Shown here one piece after another: positions 35,339 to 44,527 of a stretch of DNA of 64,000 bases. The position numbers were made by a program, and so were the translations under genes. Positions within the stretch are counted from its first letter, which is position 1. Each line of letters starts with the position of its first letter. The notes below the pieces were generated by a model. That model was given only the letters and a program-made list of their open reading frames with translations. It was not told the DNA's origin and did not search any database. The DNA comes from Xylanibacter oryzae DSM 17970 (GTDB lineage: Bacteria; Bacteroidota; Bacteroidia; Bacteroidales; Bacteroidaceae): positions 894,703 to 958,702 of the forward strand of contig NZ_KK073873.1 of the NCBI RefSeq assembly GCF_000585355.1, written 5' to 3'.

Positions 35339-36892
35339 TTACATAGGAATGTTCCCATGCTTCTTTGCTGGCAGAGTCTGGCGCTTTGTCGCTAGCTGAG
35401 CTAGTCCACGACATATACGGAAACGAGTGTTTCTAGGCTCAATTACATCATCAATGTAACCGTATTTGGCTGCTTGATAAGGATTGGCGAACATTTCAGT
35501 ATATTCATCTTCCTTGTCTGCTAGGAATGCCTTAGGATCTTCTGCTGCTTTTGCTTCTTTGCCACAAAGAACAGCAACAGCACCTGAAGCACCCATAACT
35601 GCGATTTCTGCTGATGGCCAAGCAAAGTTGAGGTCGTTACGTAATTGTTTACATCCCATAACAATATGGCTGCCACCATAACTTTTACGTAATGTTATAG
35701 TGATCTTAGGAACTGTGGCTTCACCGTAGGCATAAAGCAACTGTGCTCCGTGCAGGATAACCGCATTATATTCTTGACCTGTACCAGGTAAGAATCCGGG
35801 AACGTCAACAAGAGAAACAATAGGAATATTAAATGCATCACAGAAGCGAACGAAACGAGCACCTTTGCGGCTTGCATTTACATCTAATACACCAGCGTAA
35901 GAAGAAGGTTGGTTAGCTACAATACCAACACTTTGTCCATTAAAACGAGCAAATCCTACAATAATGTTTTTAGCAAATTTAGGTTGAACTTCAAAAAATT
36001 CTCCATTATCAGTGATGGCGCTGATAACTTTGTACATATCATAAGCTTCATTAGGGTTATCAGGCAAAATCTCGTTTAAGAGATCTTCTTTACGATCGAT
36101 AGGATCTGTGCATTCTTTGCGAGGCGCTTCTTCCATATTGTTGCTAGGTATGTAGCCGATAAGGGTTTTTATCATATGCATTGCCTCTTCTTCTGTAGAT
36201 GCGGTGAAATGGGTTACACCACTCTTTGTTGAGTGAACAGATGCACCACCAAGGTGTTCCTGATCTATGTCTTCTCCGGTTACGGTCTTGACAACCTTAG
36301 GACCTGTAAGGAACATATATGATGTGTTTTCCATCATAAGTGTAAAGTCAGTTAATGCCGGAGAATATACAGCACCGCCTGCACATGGGCCAAAAATACC
36401 AGAAATTTGTGGTATAACGCCAGATGCAAGAATATTGCGTTCAAAAATTTCGCCAAAGCCGGCAAGAGCGCATATTCCTTCTTGAATACGTGCACCACCT
36501 GAATCATTGATACCAATAACAGGAGCGCCCATCTTCATTGCCATATCCATTACTTTGCATATTTTTTGTGCCATTGTCTCAGAAAGCGAACCTCCATTGA
36601 CGGTGAAATCTTGTGCAAAAATGTAAACAAGACGGCCATCAATAGTACCTGAACCAGCTACCACACCGTCACCCAAGAACTGTTTTTTCTCCATACCGAA
36701 GTTTGTACAACGATGAAGTTTAAACATATCATACTCTTCGAAACTTCCTTCGTCAAGTAACATATCTATACGTTCACGCGCAGTGTATTTGCCACGAGCA
36801 TGTTGTTTTTCAATAGCTTTTTCTCCACCTCCAATACGAGCTTGTTCGCGTTTGGCAATAAGCTCTTTGATTTTTTCTAATTGTTTACTCAT
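35339..36892 (-). CDS. mmdA: Methylmalonyl-CoA decarboxylase alpha / propionyl-CoA carboxylase carboxyltransferase subunit
   Basis: 517 residues, crotonase-fold carboxyltransferase that moves the carboxyl between methylmalonyl-CoA and biotin. Begins with the usual helical arm (KIKELIAKREQARIGGGEKA), then RIDMLLDEGSFEE, with acyl-CoA oxyanion motifs GINDSGGARIQEG and, in the second half, VDVPGFLPGTGQE and GAHGA-like ASGAVAVL. In Bacteroidales this drives succinate to propionate. 39 bases after mce. ATG at 36892 gives the standard family N-terminus. Confidence 0.94.
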   Translation of the reverse strand: MSKQLEKIKELIAKREQARIGGGEKAIEKQHARGKYTARERIDMLLDEGSFEEYDMFKLHRCTNFGMEKKQFLGDGVVAGSGTIDGRLVYIFAQDFTVNGGSLSETMAQKICKVMDMAMKMGAPVIGINDSGGARIQEGICALAGFGEIFERNILASGVIPQISGIFGPCAGGAVYSPALTDFTLMMENTSYMFLTGPKVVKTVTGEDIDQEHLGGASVHSTKSGVTHFTASTEEEAMHMIKTLIGYIPSNNMEEAPRKECTDPIDRKEDLLNEILPDNPNEAYDMYKVISAITDNGEFFEVQPKFAKNIIVGFARFNGQSVGIVANQPSSYAGVLDVNASRKGARFVRFCDAFNIPIVSLVDVPGFLPGTGQEYNAVILHGAQLLYAYGEATVPKITITLRKSYGGSHIVMGCKQLRNDLNFAWPSAEIAVMGASGAVAVLCGKEAKAAEDPKAFLADKEDEYTEMFANPYQAAKYGYIDDVIEPRNTRFRICRGLAQLATKRQTLPAKKHGNIPM

Positions 36893-36931
36893 TTTATTTG
36901 TATATATGAATATTTATAATTATACACTAAA

Positions 36932-37336
36932 TTAGTGCTCACATAATTCTGTGAGTATTCCTTCTGTTGATTTAGGATGTAAAAATGCAATATTAAGATT
37001 CTCTGCTCCTTTTCTTGGAGCTTTATCTATTAGACGAAGTCCTTTTTCGTCACATTCGGCTAATGCGTTGGCAACACCGTCTTCTATACAGAATGCTACA
37101 TGATGTACACCGTGGTTACCTTTATCCAACCATTTCTGAATAGTGCTCTCTGGTGATGTTGGCTCTAATAGCTCCAACTTAACCTCTCCACATTTTAAGA
37201 ATGCAGTTTTTACCTTTTGATCTGCTACCTCTTCAATGTTATAGCACTTTAGGCCTAATACATTTTCAAAATACGGTAGGGCTTCTTCAATACTTTGTAC
37301 TGCAATGCCCAAATGTTCAATGTGTGAAATTTTCAT
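36932..37336 (-). CDS. mce: Methylmalonyl-CoA epimerase
   Basis: Interconverts (R)- and (S)-methylmalonyl-CoA, providing the isomer used by MmdA. 134 residues, two beta-alpha-beta vicinal-oxygen-chelate modules. Metal ligands are visible: His in HIEHLGIAV (residues 4-12), His in NHGVHHVAF, and a Glu in the C-terminal TEGILTELCEH. First gene of the propionate cluster, with a good promoter 48 bases upstream. Confidence 0.94.
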   Translation of the reverse strand: MKISHIEHLGIAVQSIEEALPYFENVLGLKCYNIEEVADQKVKTAFLKCGEVKLELLEPTSPESTIQKWLDKGNHGVHHVAFCIEDGVANALAECDEKGLRLIDKAPRKGAENLNIAFLHPKSTEGILTELCEH

Positions 37337-37383
37337 ATTTTTTTTATTGATTTTTATGAGTATCTTTTAATCCAAATTTTATG

Positions 37384-37414
37384 CAAAGGTACTTTAATTC
37401 TAGCTAATAACAAA
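37384..37414 (-). promoter_or_regulatory. Promoter of the mce-mmdA-BCCP cluster
   Basis: -7 TACCTTTG at 37384-37391 and -33 TTTG at 37411-37414, spacer 19. Confidence 0.7.
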
Positions 37415-37461
37415 ATAAAAATGCAAGTTTTTAGACAAAGCAACAAACCTTAAACTTTACA

Positions 37462-39831
37462 TTAAAATTCAAATTGCAATTTGGCATTAATTTGCCTTCC
37501 TGTTAGATAGTTTGGTACAGCGTATTGTTTGCTTGTTACGTCAGTTATCCAATAATATGAACTTACATTATTTATGTCTAATAGATTTAGACAGTCTACT
37601 CCTAACCAAATATTACGGAAGATAGACTTTTTATCTTTATTTTCGTTGTTTACTAGTCTGTAGCTCATGCCTATGTCAGCTCTTTTATATGCAGGTGCCC
37701 TAAAATTGTTGTCTTCAAGTCCTTTATGTGGCGCACCGAATGGCAGCCCGTCTGCGTAAGACATTTTCAATGACATTTTCCATCTTATTGTACCAGGAAA
37801 GTAGTCTGTAAAGTAAAAGTTAAATGCATATCTTTGATCTGTAGGTAATGGTATACTTTTACCGTTTATTTTCTCTTTTGTATTCATGAGAGAAAAACTA
37901 ATCCACGAATCTGTTTCTGGAACAAACTCTCCGTATAATTTTAAATCAAACCCCATAGCATGACCAGAACTTTGGTTATTGCCATAGTATACTATTCTCA
38001 TGTTATCTACATTGTATGGTATTAGGTTTGACAATGCTTTATAGTAAGTTTCTGCAGTGAATTTATAGGCTCGGTCATTAATCTTAAATCTGTAATCTAA
38101 ACCGATTACAAAATGTATTGATCTCTGGCTCTTTATCTTACTGTTTAGGGTAGCTACTGTTATTCCATTAGTAGTTGTAGTATCTCTAATTTCTTTGAAA
38201 AATGGTGACTGGTAGTAAAGTCCTGTTGCAAATCTTAAAGTTAGGTTTTCATATTTTTCAGGTATTATTGTTAGTGAAAGTCGCGGACTAAATAGACTTT
38301 CACTATTATAACTCCATCTACTGTATCTAACTCCATAATTTAGAGAATAAAATGTTCCTCCGAATGATTTGAATTTATAAGTGTCCTGAATAAAGGCTTC
38401 AACTCTAGAAGAATTCAAATAATTTAGGCATTTCAGTGAATAAGTCATTTGCAGATTAGAGCCTGTATGAGGTATTGAATATCCACTTGAATCTCTCATT
38501 TCATATTCGTTACTATTTTCTTTTACATGCTCAATCTTGTAAGTCAATCCTGATATAATATGATGGGCTTTTGATATGTGGTCTAAAATTATTTTGAAAC
38601 TTTCAACGTTTGTCTTGATATAATTTCTGGCATGCTCCATGTATGTCCCGATACCGAGATTTTCTGTGGCTTCGGACTCTGTAAGCCAGTATTGACTTTG
38701 AATGTCATAAGTTTCTTGCTCTTTTGTATAAAAGGCTGACGACAGAAATGATATTTTAGTGTTTATACTTATATTACGTGTAACACTCAAGGCTCCAAAA
38801 TAAGTATTAAAAAGGTCTTTCTCACTTCCATCAAAGTATACCTTGAACTTTTTTATATTCTGTAATGTGCCAAAATCTGTTTCTCTATCCTTTGGCGTGA
38901 AGTTATAGCTGTTGGTTGATACGTTACCAAGAAAGTCAATGGTCCAACGTTTATTAGGTTGATAGCTTAAATAAGATTGATAGTCAAAAAAACGTGGATC
39001 ATATTCACCCTTTGTATCTAATGATCCTAATAAACATTTGCTTGTCTTATATCTTATACCATTAATCCATGATATCTTTTTTGCTGCTAGTCCTATATAA
39101 CAGCTTGCACCGATTAGACTGGCTTGAATTTTTGCTTCCGATTCAGTTGGCTTTTTATATGTTATATCTAGAGCGGATGACATCTTATCAGAGTATTTAG
39201 CTTCGAAACCTCCTGTAGAAAAACCAATTTTCTCGACCATATCAGGGTTTATAACACTTAATCCTTCCTGTTGTCCACTATGAATTAAAAATGGTCGATA
39301 CACTTCTATGTTATTTATGTAAACACTATTCTCATCAAAGTTTCCACCTCTTACATTATATTGTGTTGACAATTCGTTATGTGTAGATACCCCTGCTTGG
39401 CTTTGTATCATTTCTTCTATTGTATTACCATTTGTAGAAGGCATAGATTTTAGGTCTTTTGTATCCAAGTTCTGTATTTGATCATACTGCCTGTGTTTTT
39501 CGGTAACAAAGATTTCTCCTAACGAATTCATACTTGGCATAACAATTGTAACTGTTATTTTGCCTTTTGGGTGTTTTAAAGATAAGCGTTTAGTCTGATA
39601 GCCAATCATAGAGATCCTTACAATAACGGAATCTTCAGACTTAAGGTGCATCGTAAATTCTCCTTTTAGATTTGAATTTACTATTCTGCCTTGACTTTTG
39701 CAAACTATAGAAGCTAGTTCAATAGGAGTTTGTGTCTCATCTACCACTTTACCCGAAAGAATAAAACTAGCGGATAAAACAGGCTCGATTATGATTATTA
39801 TAAATATTAATATGACACAAAATCTTTTCAT
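37462..39831 (-). CDS. TonB-dependent receptor with N-terminal carboxypeptidase-like domain
   Basis: 789 residues: signal peptide, CarboxypepD_reg-like domain (~20-110; SGKVVDETQTPIELASI, SMIGYQTKRL), plug domain (~115-230; IEEMIQSQAGVSTHNELSTQ, then YNVRGGNFDENSVYINNIE), and a beta-barrel ending in LQFEF with terminal Phe. No SusD partner and no adjacent glycan enzymes, so it is likely a metal, cofactor or peptide receptor rather than a starch-type system. It follows the SpoU methyltransferase by 23 bases and may be read from that promoter. Confidence 0.88.
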   Translation of the reverse strand: MKRFCVILIFIIIIIEPVLSASFILSGKVVDETQTPIELASIVCKSQGRIVNSNLKGEFTMHLKSEDSVIVRISMIGYQTKRLSLKHPKGKITVTIVMPSMNSLGEIFVTEKHRQYDQIQNLDTKDLKSMPSTNGNTIEEMIQSQAGVSTHNELSTQYNVRGGNFDENSVYINNIEVYRPFLIHSGQQEGLSVINPDMVEKIGFSTGGFEAKYSDKMSSALDITYKKPTESEAKIQASLIGASCYIGLAAKKISWINGIRYKTSKCLLGSLDTKGEYDPRFFDYQSYLSYQPNKRWTIDFLGNVSTNSYNFTPKDRETDFGTLQNIKKFKVYFDGSEKDLFNTYFGALSVTRNISINTKISFLSSAFYTKEQETYDIQSQYWLTESEATENLGIGTYMEHARNYIKTNVESFKIILDHISKAHHIISGLTYKIEHVKENSNEYEMRDSSGYSIPHTGSNLQMTYSLKCLNYLNSSRVEAFIQDTYKFKSFGGTFYSLNYGVRYSRWSYNSESLFSPRLSLTIIPEKYENLTLRFATGLYYQSPFFKEIRDTTTTNGITVATLNSKIKSQRSIHFVIGLDYRFKINDRAYKFTAETYYKALSNLIPYNVDNMRIVYYGNNQSSGHAMGFDLKLYGEFVPETDSWISFSLMNTKEKINGKSIPLPTDQRYAFNFYFTDYFPGTIRWKMSLKMSYADGLPFGAPHKGLEDNNFRAPAYKRADIGMSYRLVNNENKDKKSIFRNIWLGVDCLNLLDINNVSSYYWITDVTSKQYAVPNYLTGRQINAKLQFEF

Positions 39832-39854
39832 TTGTGTATAAACGGATTTTTTCC

Positions 39855-40619
39855 CTATTTATTGCATTTTCTCCTGAATTCACTGCATACAATAGCAGTA
39901 GCTATGGCTACATTTAGACTATCTGCCGTTTCTCTTTCAGGTGGATAATTAGGTATTAATAATTTATTTGTAATCTTTTCCATAATTGGTTGTGATATGC
40001 CGTTTCCTTCATTCCCCATAATAATAAGCCCTTTATCAGAAAGTACTTGCTCGTAAATATTTTGACCATCTAATGATGTTCCATATACAGGAAAGTCATT
40101 TGGTAGACCGTTAACTATTTTTTTCAAGTCTGTATAATATACATTTACTCTTGCGATACTTCCCATTGTGGCCTGAATTACTTTTGGATTATATACATCA
40201 GCAGTGTCGTAACTACAAAATATATCAGTTATTCCAAACCAGTCAGCCACTCTTATAATAGTGCCTAAATTACCAGGATCTTGTACTCCATCTAGGGCAA
40301 TACATAATTTCTTTGAAAGATTATTGATTTCAGGTTTTTTGTCTTCAATAGAGAATAGCGCCAATACTTGCTGAGGATGCTGTAACATGCTTATTTTTCG
40401 TAGCTCATCTTCACTTACTTCAACTATCTCTTTAGCTGTTTTATAGGTATGAATATTTTTCTCAAGCCACTCTTTCGTAGCATATATAGACTGAGCTTCA
40501 TATATGGCTAGTAAATCACCAGTAACCTTTGGACCTTCGGCAATGAAAAGCCCTTCAACTTTTCTTCCTTTCTTGGTTTCAAGCAAATGGATTTGCTTAA
40601 TTTTATTCTTGCTAATCAT
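39855..40619 (-). CDS. TrmH/SpoU family RNA 2'-O-methyltransferase
   Basis: 254 residues from ATG 40619 (MISKNKIKQIHLL). An N-terminal substrate-binding domain (EGLFIAEGPKVTGDLL) precedes the SPOUT knot with family motifs ALDGVQDPGNLGTIIRVADWFG (motif 1 region), IIMGNEGNGIS (motif 2) and NYPPERETADSLNVAIATAI (motif 3). Likely methylates rRNA or tRNA ribose; the exact site is unknown. A farther start at 40634 would run into the -7 promoter box, so it was not used. The transcript may be leaderless. Confidence 0.9.
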   Translation of the reverse strand: MISKNKIKQIHLLETKKGRKVEGLFIAEGPKVTGDLLAIYEAQSIYATKEWLEKNIHTYKTAKEIVEVSEDELRKISMLQHPQQVLALFSIEDKKPEINNLSKKLCIALDGVQDPGNLGTIIRVADWFGITDIFCSYDTADVYNPKVIQATMGSIARVNVYYTDLKKIVNGLPNDFPVYGTSLDGQNIYEQVLSDKGLIIMGNEGNGISQPIMEKITNKLLIPNYPPERETADSLNVAIATAIVCSEFRRKCNK

Positions 40620-40623
40620 GCAG

Positions 40624-40631
40624 CAAAGGTA
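40624..40631 (-). promoter_or_regulatory. -7 element of the SpoU methyltransferase promoter
   Basis: TACCTTTG lying only four bases before the ATG, so transcription should start at or next to the start codon. Confidence 0.55.
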
Positions 40632-40782
40632 CAAAAAAAATAGATATATTTATTCACATAGAGAATAAATAATCTTCTTATATAAAATAAATGGTTACTG
40701 AAAACTAATCTCTCAGATTTTATTTGTAACTTCGCCGACAATTAATATTATTAATAAATTGATTTAAGTTGATTTACAGAAC

Positions 40783-43002
40783 GTGATTTGGAATTTTCAT
40801 AGTATAATAAAGAATACAGCTTTTGCTTCTGTTATAGTTGTCTTGGTAGCCTGCTCGGCTTCTAAGTTTGTGCCAGATAAAGAGTATCTACTTGAAAAAG
40901 TGGAAGTTAAGACCAACGCTAAAGATATTGATGCAAATGCATTAAGGCAATACGTCAGACAACATAGTAATTCTAAATGGTTCTCTCTATTTAAAATTCC
41001 TCTTGGAACATATGCTATGGCAGGAAGGGATACTTCAAAATGGATAAACAGAACGCTTCAACGTTTTGGAGAAAAACCAATTATATATGATACGCTTCAA
41101 GCAAGGTTGAGTTGTAATGATCTAAGGACAGCTTTGCAAAATATGGGATACATGAATGCTATTGTAAATCTGCAGACAAAAGTTCACAGGAAAAAAATTA
41201 AAGTAATATATACTCTTGTACCTGGTGAACCGTTTTTTATAAGAAATTTAAAATACGATATACAAGATAAGAATATAGCGAAAATTTTAATGACTGATGA
41301 CTCTACAAAGTGGGGATTACATTCTGGTATGAAATTTGACGTAAGTACACTAGACAAAGAGCGTAATCGTATTGCTAAAATACTCACGGATAATGGATAT
41401 TACCATTTTCATAAAGATTTTATTGTTTATTCGGCAGATTCTATAGGCAACAATAGATATGTAGATTTGGTTTTGCATTTGATGAAGTATAGGCAAAATA
41501 ACAATGCGCCAGAGACTGATCATCCTCAATATAAAATCAGGAATGTTAATTTCTATAATGCAGATAGTACTGATATTCATTTAAGAAAACGTGTACTTGA
41601 AGATAATACATTAATAGAAAAGGGCCGTTTGTATAGTTCTGACGATTTGCAAAAAACGTATAATAACTTTGGCTGTTTGCAGGCTGTAAGATATACAAAT
41701 ATTAAATTCAAAGAAGTTCCGGACTCGACCATTCTTGACTGTGATGTACAAATTAACACCAACAAACCGAGTACGATAAGTTTTCAGCCTGAAGGTACAA
41801 ATACTGCGGGTGATCTTGGTGCTGCGGCATCTCTGACATACGAGAATAGAAATCTCTTTAGAGGATCTGAATTGTTAAGTGTAGAATTACGAGGGGCTTT
41901 TGAAGCAATTAAAGGCCTTGAAGGTTATCAGAATAGCAATTTTGTTGAATATAGTTTAGAGACTAAATTACAATTTCCACGATTCGTCTTACCATTTATG
42001 CTGCCAAATAGTCGTAATGGTATTAATGTATCATCAGAAATATCTTTATCTTATGATATGCAGAATAGACCAGAGTTCCACCGTAGAGTCTTTTCGGCAG
42101 GATTAAGATATAAGTGGAATAATCCGGAAAGCCATTCACAATACAAAATAGATATTCTTGATCTGAATTATATACATATGCCATGGATATCAGAAACCTT
42201 TAAGAAAGAATATCTTGACAGTGTTAGCAATCGTAATGCAATATTAAGGTATAATTATGAAGATTTGTTTATCGCAAAAATTGGTTTCGGATATGCTTAT
42301 AATAACGGGAAGCATGCATTTAAAGCTAATATTGAAACTGCTGGAAATCTCTTCAATGCATTTTCTCATCTTACAAACGCTAAAAAAGACGATAAGGGCA
42401 ATTATACATTATTCAATATAGCATATGCACAGTATGTTAAAGCTGATTTTGATTATACGAAGTTGATAACATTCGATAGACGAAATTCACTAGCGTTGCA
42501 CTGTAATTTAGGTATTGCCTATCCGTATGGTAATAGTACAGTTCTACCTTTTGAGAAAAGGTATTTTTCTGGAGGAGCAAATTCCGTTAGAGGATGGAGC
42601 GTAAGAGGACTTGGTCCTGGAAAATATAGAGGAGTAGACGGCGCTATTGATTTTATAAATCAGACTGGTGATATGAAGTTGGACATGAATATGGAATATC
42701 GCACTTTCTTGTTTTGGAAATTTAATGGTGCTGTTTTTGTTGATGCAGGCAACATATGGACATTAAGGGATTATGCCGAGCAGCCTGGAGGGCAATTTAA
42801 AATAAATGAATTCTATAAGCAGATAGCCGTAGCATACGGCTTAGGACTTAGACTTAATTTCGATTATTTTATTCTTAGGTTTGATGTTGGTATGAAGGCA
42901 ATAAATCCGGCATATGATACACAAAAAGAACATTATGCGATAGCAAATCCTAAACTTAGTCGTGATTTGGCTTTTCACTTCGCAGTGGGGCTTCCATTTT
43001 AA
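40783..43002 (+). CDS. TamL: lipidated TamA/BamA-type outer-membrane assembly protein
   Basis: 739 residues. The N-terminus (GTG start, MIWNF) has a signal peptide ending in the lipobox LVAC (Cys24), unlike proteobacterial TamA; this is the Bacteroidetes TamL form. POTRA-like domains cover ~30-330 (PDKEYLLEKVEVKTN; EPFFIRNLKYD). The C-terminal 16-strand barrel contains the signature FSGGANSVRGWSVRGLGPG and ends FAVGLPF with terminal Phe. It probably inserts or exports outer-membrane proteins with a TamB partner not seen here. No in-frame ATG lies near, so GTG at 40783 is used. Confidence 0.88.
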   Translation: MIWNFHSIIKNTAFASVIVVLVACSASKFVPDKEYLLEKVEVKTNAKDIDANALRQYVRQHSNSKWFSLFKIPLGTYAMAGRDTSKWINRTLQRFGEKPIIYDTLQARLSCNDLRTALQNMGYMNAIVNLQTKVHRKKIKVIYTLVPGEPFFIRNLKYDIQDKNIAKILMTDDSTKWGLHSGMKFDVSTLDKERNRIAKILTDNGYYHFHKDFIVYSADSIGNNRYVDLVLHLMKYRQNNNAPETDHPQYKIRNVNFYNADSTDIHLRKRVLEDNTLIEKGRLYSSDDLQKTYNNFGCLQAVRYTNIKFKEVPDSTILDCDVQINTNKPSTISFQPEGTNTAGDLGAAASLTYENRNLFRGSELLSVELRGAFEAIKGLEGYQNSNFVEYSLETKLQFPRFVLPFMLPNSRNGINVSSEISLSYDMQNRPEFHRRVFSAGLRYKWNNPESHSQYKIDILDLNYIHMPWISETFKKEYLDSVSNRNAILRYNYEDLFIAKIGFGYAYNNGKHAFKANIETAGNLFNAFSHLTNAKKDDKGNYTLFNIAYAQYVKADFDYTKLITFDRRNSLALHCNLGIAYPYGNSTVLPFEKRYFSGGANSVRGWSVRGLGPGKYRGVDGAIDFINQTGDMKLDMNMEYRTFLFWKFNGAVFVDAGNIWTLRDYAEQPGGQFKINEFYKQIAVAYGLGLRLNFDYFILRFDVGMKAINPAYDTQKEHYAIANPKLSRDLAFHFAVGLPF

Positions 43003-43423
43003 TAGTCCATCTCTTATTACGTAATACAACCGGCAGGCGGAAGTCTGCTTGTTTAATTATACGTCCAGCTTTGCCAATTGTGTCTAGTTGCATATAATTA
43101 TGCACGGTAATTAGAACACATCCGGTAGTGTCATTATCATGAAATTCATAATCGTTTATTACAATTGAAGCCCCTTCTTTCGAATTCTTTAAGACCATGA
43201 TATCAGCATCGTGTATATTTGATGCAGCATATATTAGCCATTTCCTTGATTCCTGAGTGCAGTGTCTTATCGCTTCCTTATAATTGTAGTTGAAATAAGA
43301 CGTAGCGAAATCATCTACTTCTTTATTTATTTGGTCGTTATCGCCTTTGTGTGTTACACCACAACTAAATAATGCTGTAGAAAATGCGATAGAAAGTGAT
43401 ATTAATGAATAATTAAATTTCAT
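42956..43423 (-). CDS. Small lipoprotein with NTF2/DUF4878-like fold
   Basis: 155 residues from ATG 43423 (MKFNYSLISL), with a lipobox LFSC (Cys near 21). The body (EVDDFATSYFNYNYKEAIRHC) looks like the DUF4878/NTF2-like lipoproteins of Bacteroidetes. Earlier in-frame starts overlap the -7 box TATCTTTG at 43444-43451 and are rejected. Its last 47 bases overlap the 3' end of tamL on the other strand, so mRNAs of the two genes are complementary there. Function unknown. Confidence 0.75.
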   Translation of the reverse strand: MKFNYSLISLSIAFSTALFSCGVTHKGDNDQINKEVDDFATSYFNYNYKEAIRHCTQESRKWLIYAASNIHDADIMVLKNSKEGASIVINDYEFHDNDTTGCVLITVHNYMQLDTIGKAGRIIKQADFRLPVVLRNKRWTIKMEAPLRSEKPNHD

Positions 43424-43461
43424 ATTAAATAATAAATATATTACAAAGATATACATTATAT

Positions 43462-43493
43462 TTTGGTTTTTAGTCATATTTTCTGTACTTTTG
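43462..43493 (+). promoter_or_regulatory. Promoter of the MBL-fold hydrolase gene
   Basis: -33 TTTG at 43462-43465, 20-base spacer, -7 TACTTTTG at 43486-43493. Confidence 0.65.
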
Positions 43494-43513
43494 CATAAAA
43501 TAACAAATTTAAA

Positions 43514-44317
43514 ATGCTAAGATTTATATCCTTTGGCAGTGGAAGTAGCGGAAATTGTTACTATCTTTACACTGAAAATAATGGGATACTGATAGATACC
43601 GGAATAGGAATAAGGACACTAAAGAAATACTTCAAAGATAGAAATTTGAAGATTGATGATGTGAATAACATCCTGATAACTCACGATCATGCTGATCATA
43701 TAAAGTCAGTAGGTAGTATGAGTTACGAATATGGACTGTCGGTTTATGCTACGCATAAGGTTCACCATGGCATTACGCGCAGCTATTGTGTACAACGAAA
43801 AATACAAGATGAACACATTAAAGAAATAGAGAAAGGTGAATCTTTCCAATTGGGAGACTTTCATATTATTTCATTTGAAGTTCCTCATGACAGTTCAGAT
43901 AATGTGGGTTACAAAATAGATGTTGGCGGTATTGTATTTTGTCTTATGACAGATGTAGGACATGTAACAGACGACATGAAAAATTATATTTCAGAAGCCA
44001 ATTATTTAGTTATAGAAGCCAACCATGATATGGAAATGCTCATGAACGGTCCTTATCCACAATACCTTAAAGATAGAGTGTCGGGCCCTGATGGTCATTT
44101 GTGTAATGCAGATTGCGGAAAGGCTATCGCTGAAAATATGACGGAAAATCTTCGTCATATATGGTTGTGTCATTTAAGTGAAGAAAATAATCACCCAGAA
44201 TTAGCTCGTAAGACAGTTGAAAGTACTTTGAGAAGTTATGGTGTGTTGGTAGGCAAGGATGTACAACTTGATGTACTTAGAAGAAAAGTTCCTAGTGAAA
44301 TCTTTATATTGGACTAA
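43514..44317 (+). CDS. MBL-fold metallo-hydrolase, YycJ/WalJ type
   Basis: 267 residues. The motif LITHDHADHIKS supplies HxHxDH metal ligands, and SGSSGNCYYLY at the start plus LLIDTG-like GILIDTGIG match the YycJ/WalJ group. Further metal residues sit in MTDVGHVTDDM and VIEANHD. Members are thought to act as DNA exonucleases or in cell-wall coordination; here it stands alone, so the role is not clear. Own promoter, no obvious partner. Confidence 0.88.
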   Translation: MLRFISFGSGSSGNCYYLYTENNGILIDTGIGIRTLKKYFKDRNLKIDDVNNILITHDHADHIKSVGSMSYEYGLSVYATHKVHHGITRSYCVQRKIQDEHIKEIEKGESFQLGDFHIISFEVPHDSSDNVGYKIDVGGIVFCLMTDVGHVTDDMKNYISEANYLVIEANHDMEMLMNGPYPQYLKDRVSGPDGHLCNADCGKAIAENMTENLRHIWLCHLSEENNHPELARKTVESTLRSYGVLVGKDVQLDVLRRKVPSEIFILD

Positions 44318-44352
44318 AAAATGCACTTTTTCTTAAAAAAGTTATTCAATAA

Positions 44353-44384
44353 TTTGGCTGTTACAAAGAAAAGCCTTACCTTTG
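44353..44384 (+). promoter_or_regulatory. tRNA-Lys promoter
   Basis: -33 TTTG at 44353-44356, spacer 20, -7 TACCTTTG at 44377-44384 continuing GCAATCGCA. Confidence 0.8.
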
Positions 44385-44424
44385 CAATCGCAATTCAGAA
44401 ATAGCCTGATTGCTGATAAAAAAG

Positions 44425-44497
44425 GCGCTCGTAGCTCAGTTGGTAGAGCATCTGACTCTTAATCAGAGGGTCCAGGGTTCGAACCCCTGCGGGCGTA
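44425..44497 (+). tRNA. tRNA-Lys (anticodon CUU)
   Basis: 73 nt. Acceptor GCGCTCG with CGGGCGT (wobble pairs at 1-72 and 5-68), D-arm GCTCAGTTGGTAGAGC, anticodon loop CTCTTAA within TCTGA/TCAGA, T-arm CAGGGTTCGAACCCCTG. Discriminator A; no encoded CCA. Confidence 0.93.
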
Positions 44498-44498
44498 C

Positions 44499-44526
44499 AA
44501 AAGGGACTTAATTAAGTCCCTTTTTT
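44499..44526 (+). terminator. tRNA-Lys terminator
   Basis: Palindrome AAAAGGGACTT-AATT-AAGTCCCTTTT followed by more T residues. Confidence 0.9.
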
Positions 44527-44527
44527 G

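Noticed and set aside
37462..40619. SusC/SusD-type glycan uptake locus
   Set aside because: The TonB-dependent receptor has no SusD partner or glycoside hydrolase nearby.
40620..40634. Upstream in-frame start for the SpoU methyltransferase
   Set aside because: Would place the start codon within or beside the -7 element; ATG 40619 matches the family N-terminus.
43424..43477. Upstream start for the small lipoprotein
   Set aside because: The extension overlaps the -7 box; the shorter form begins a standard lipoprotein signal.
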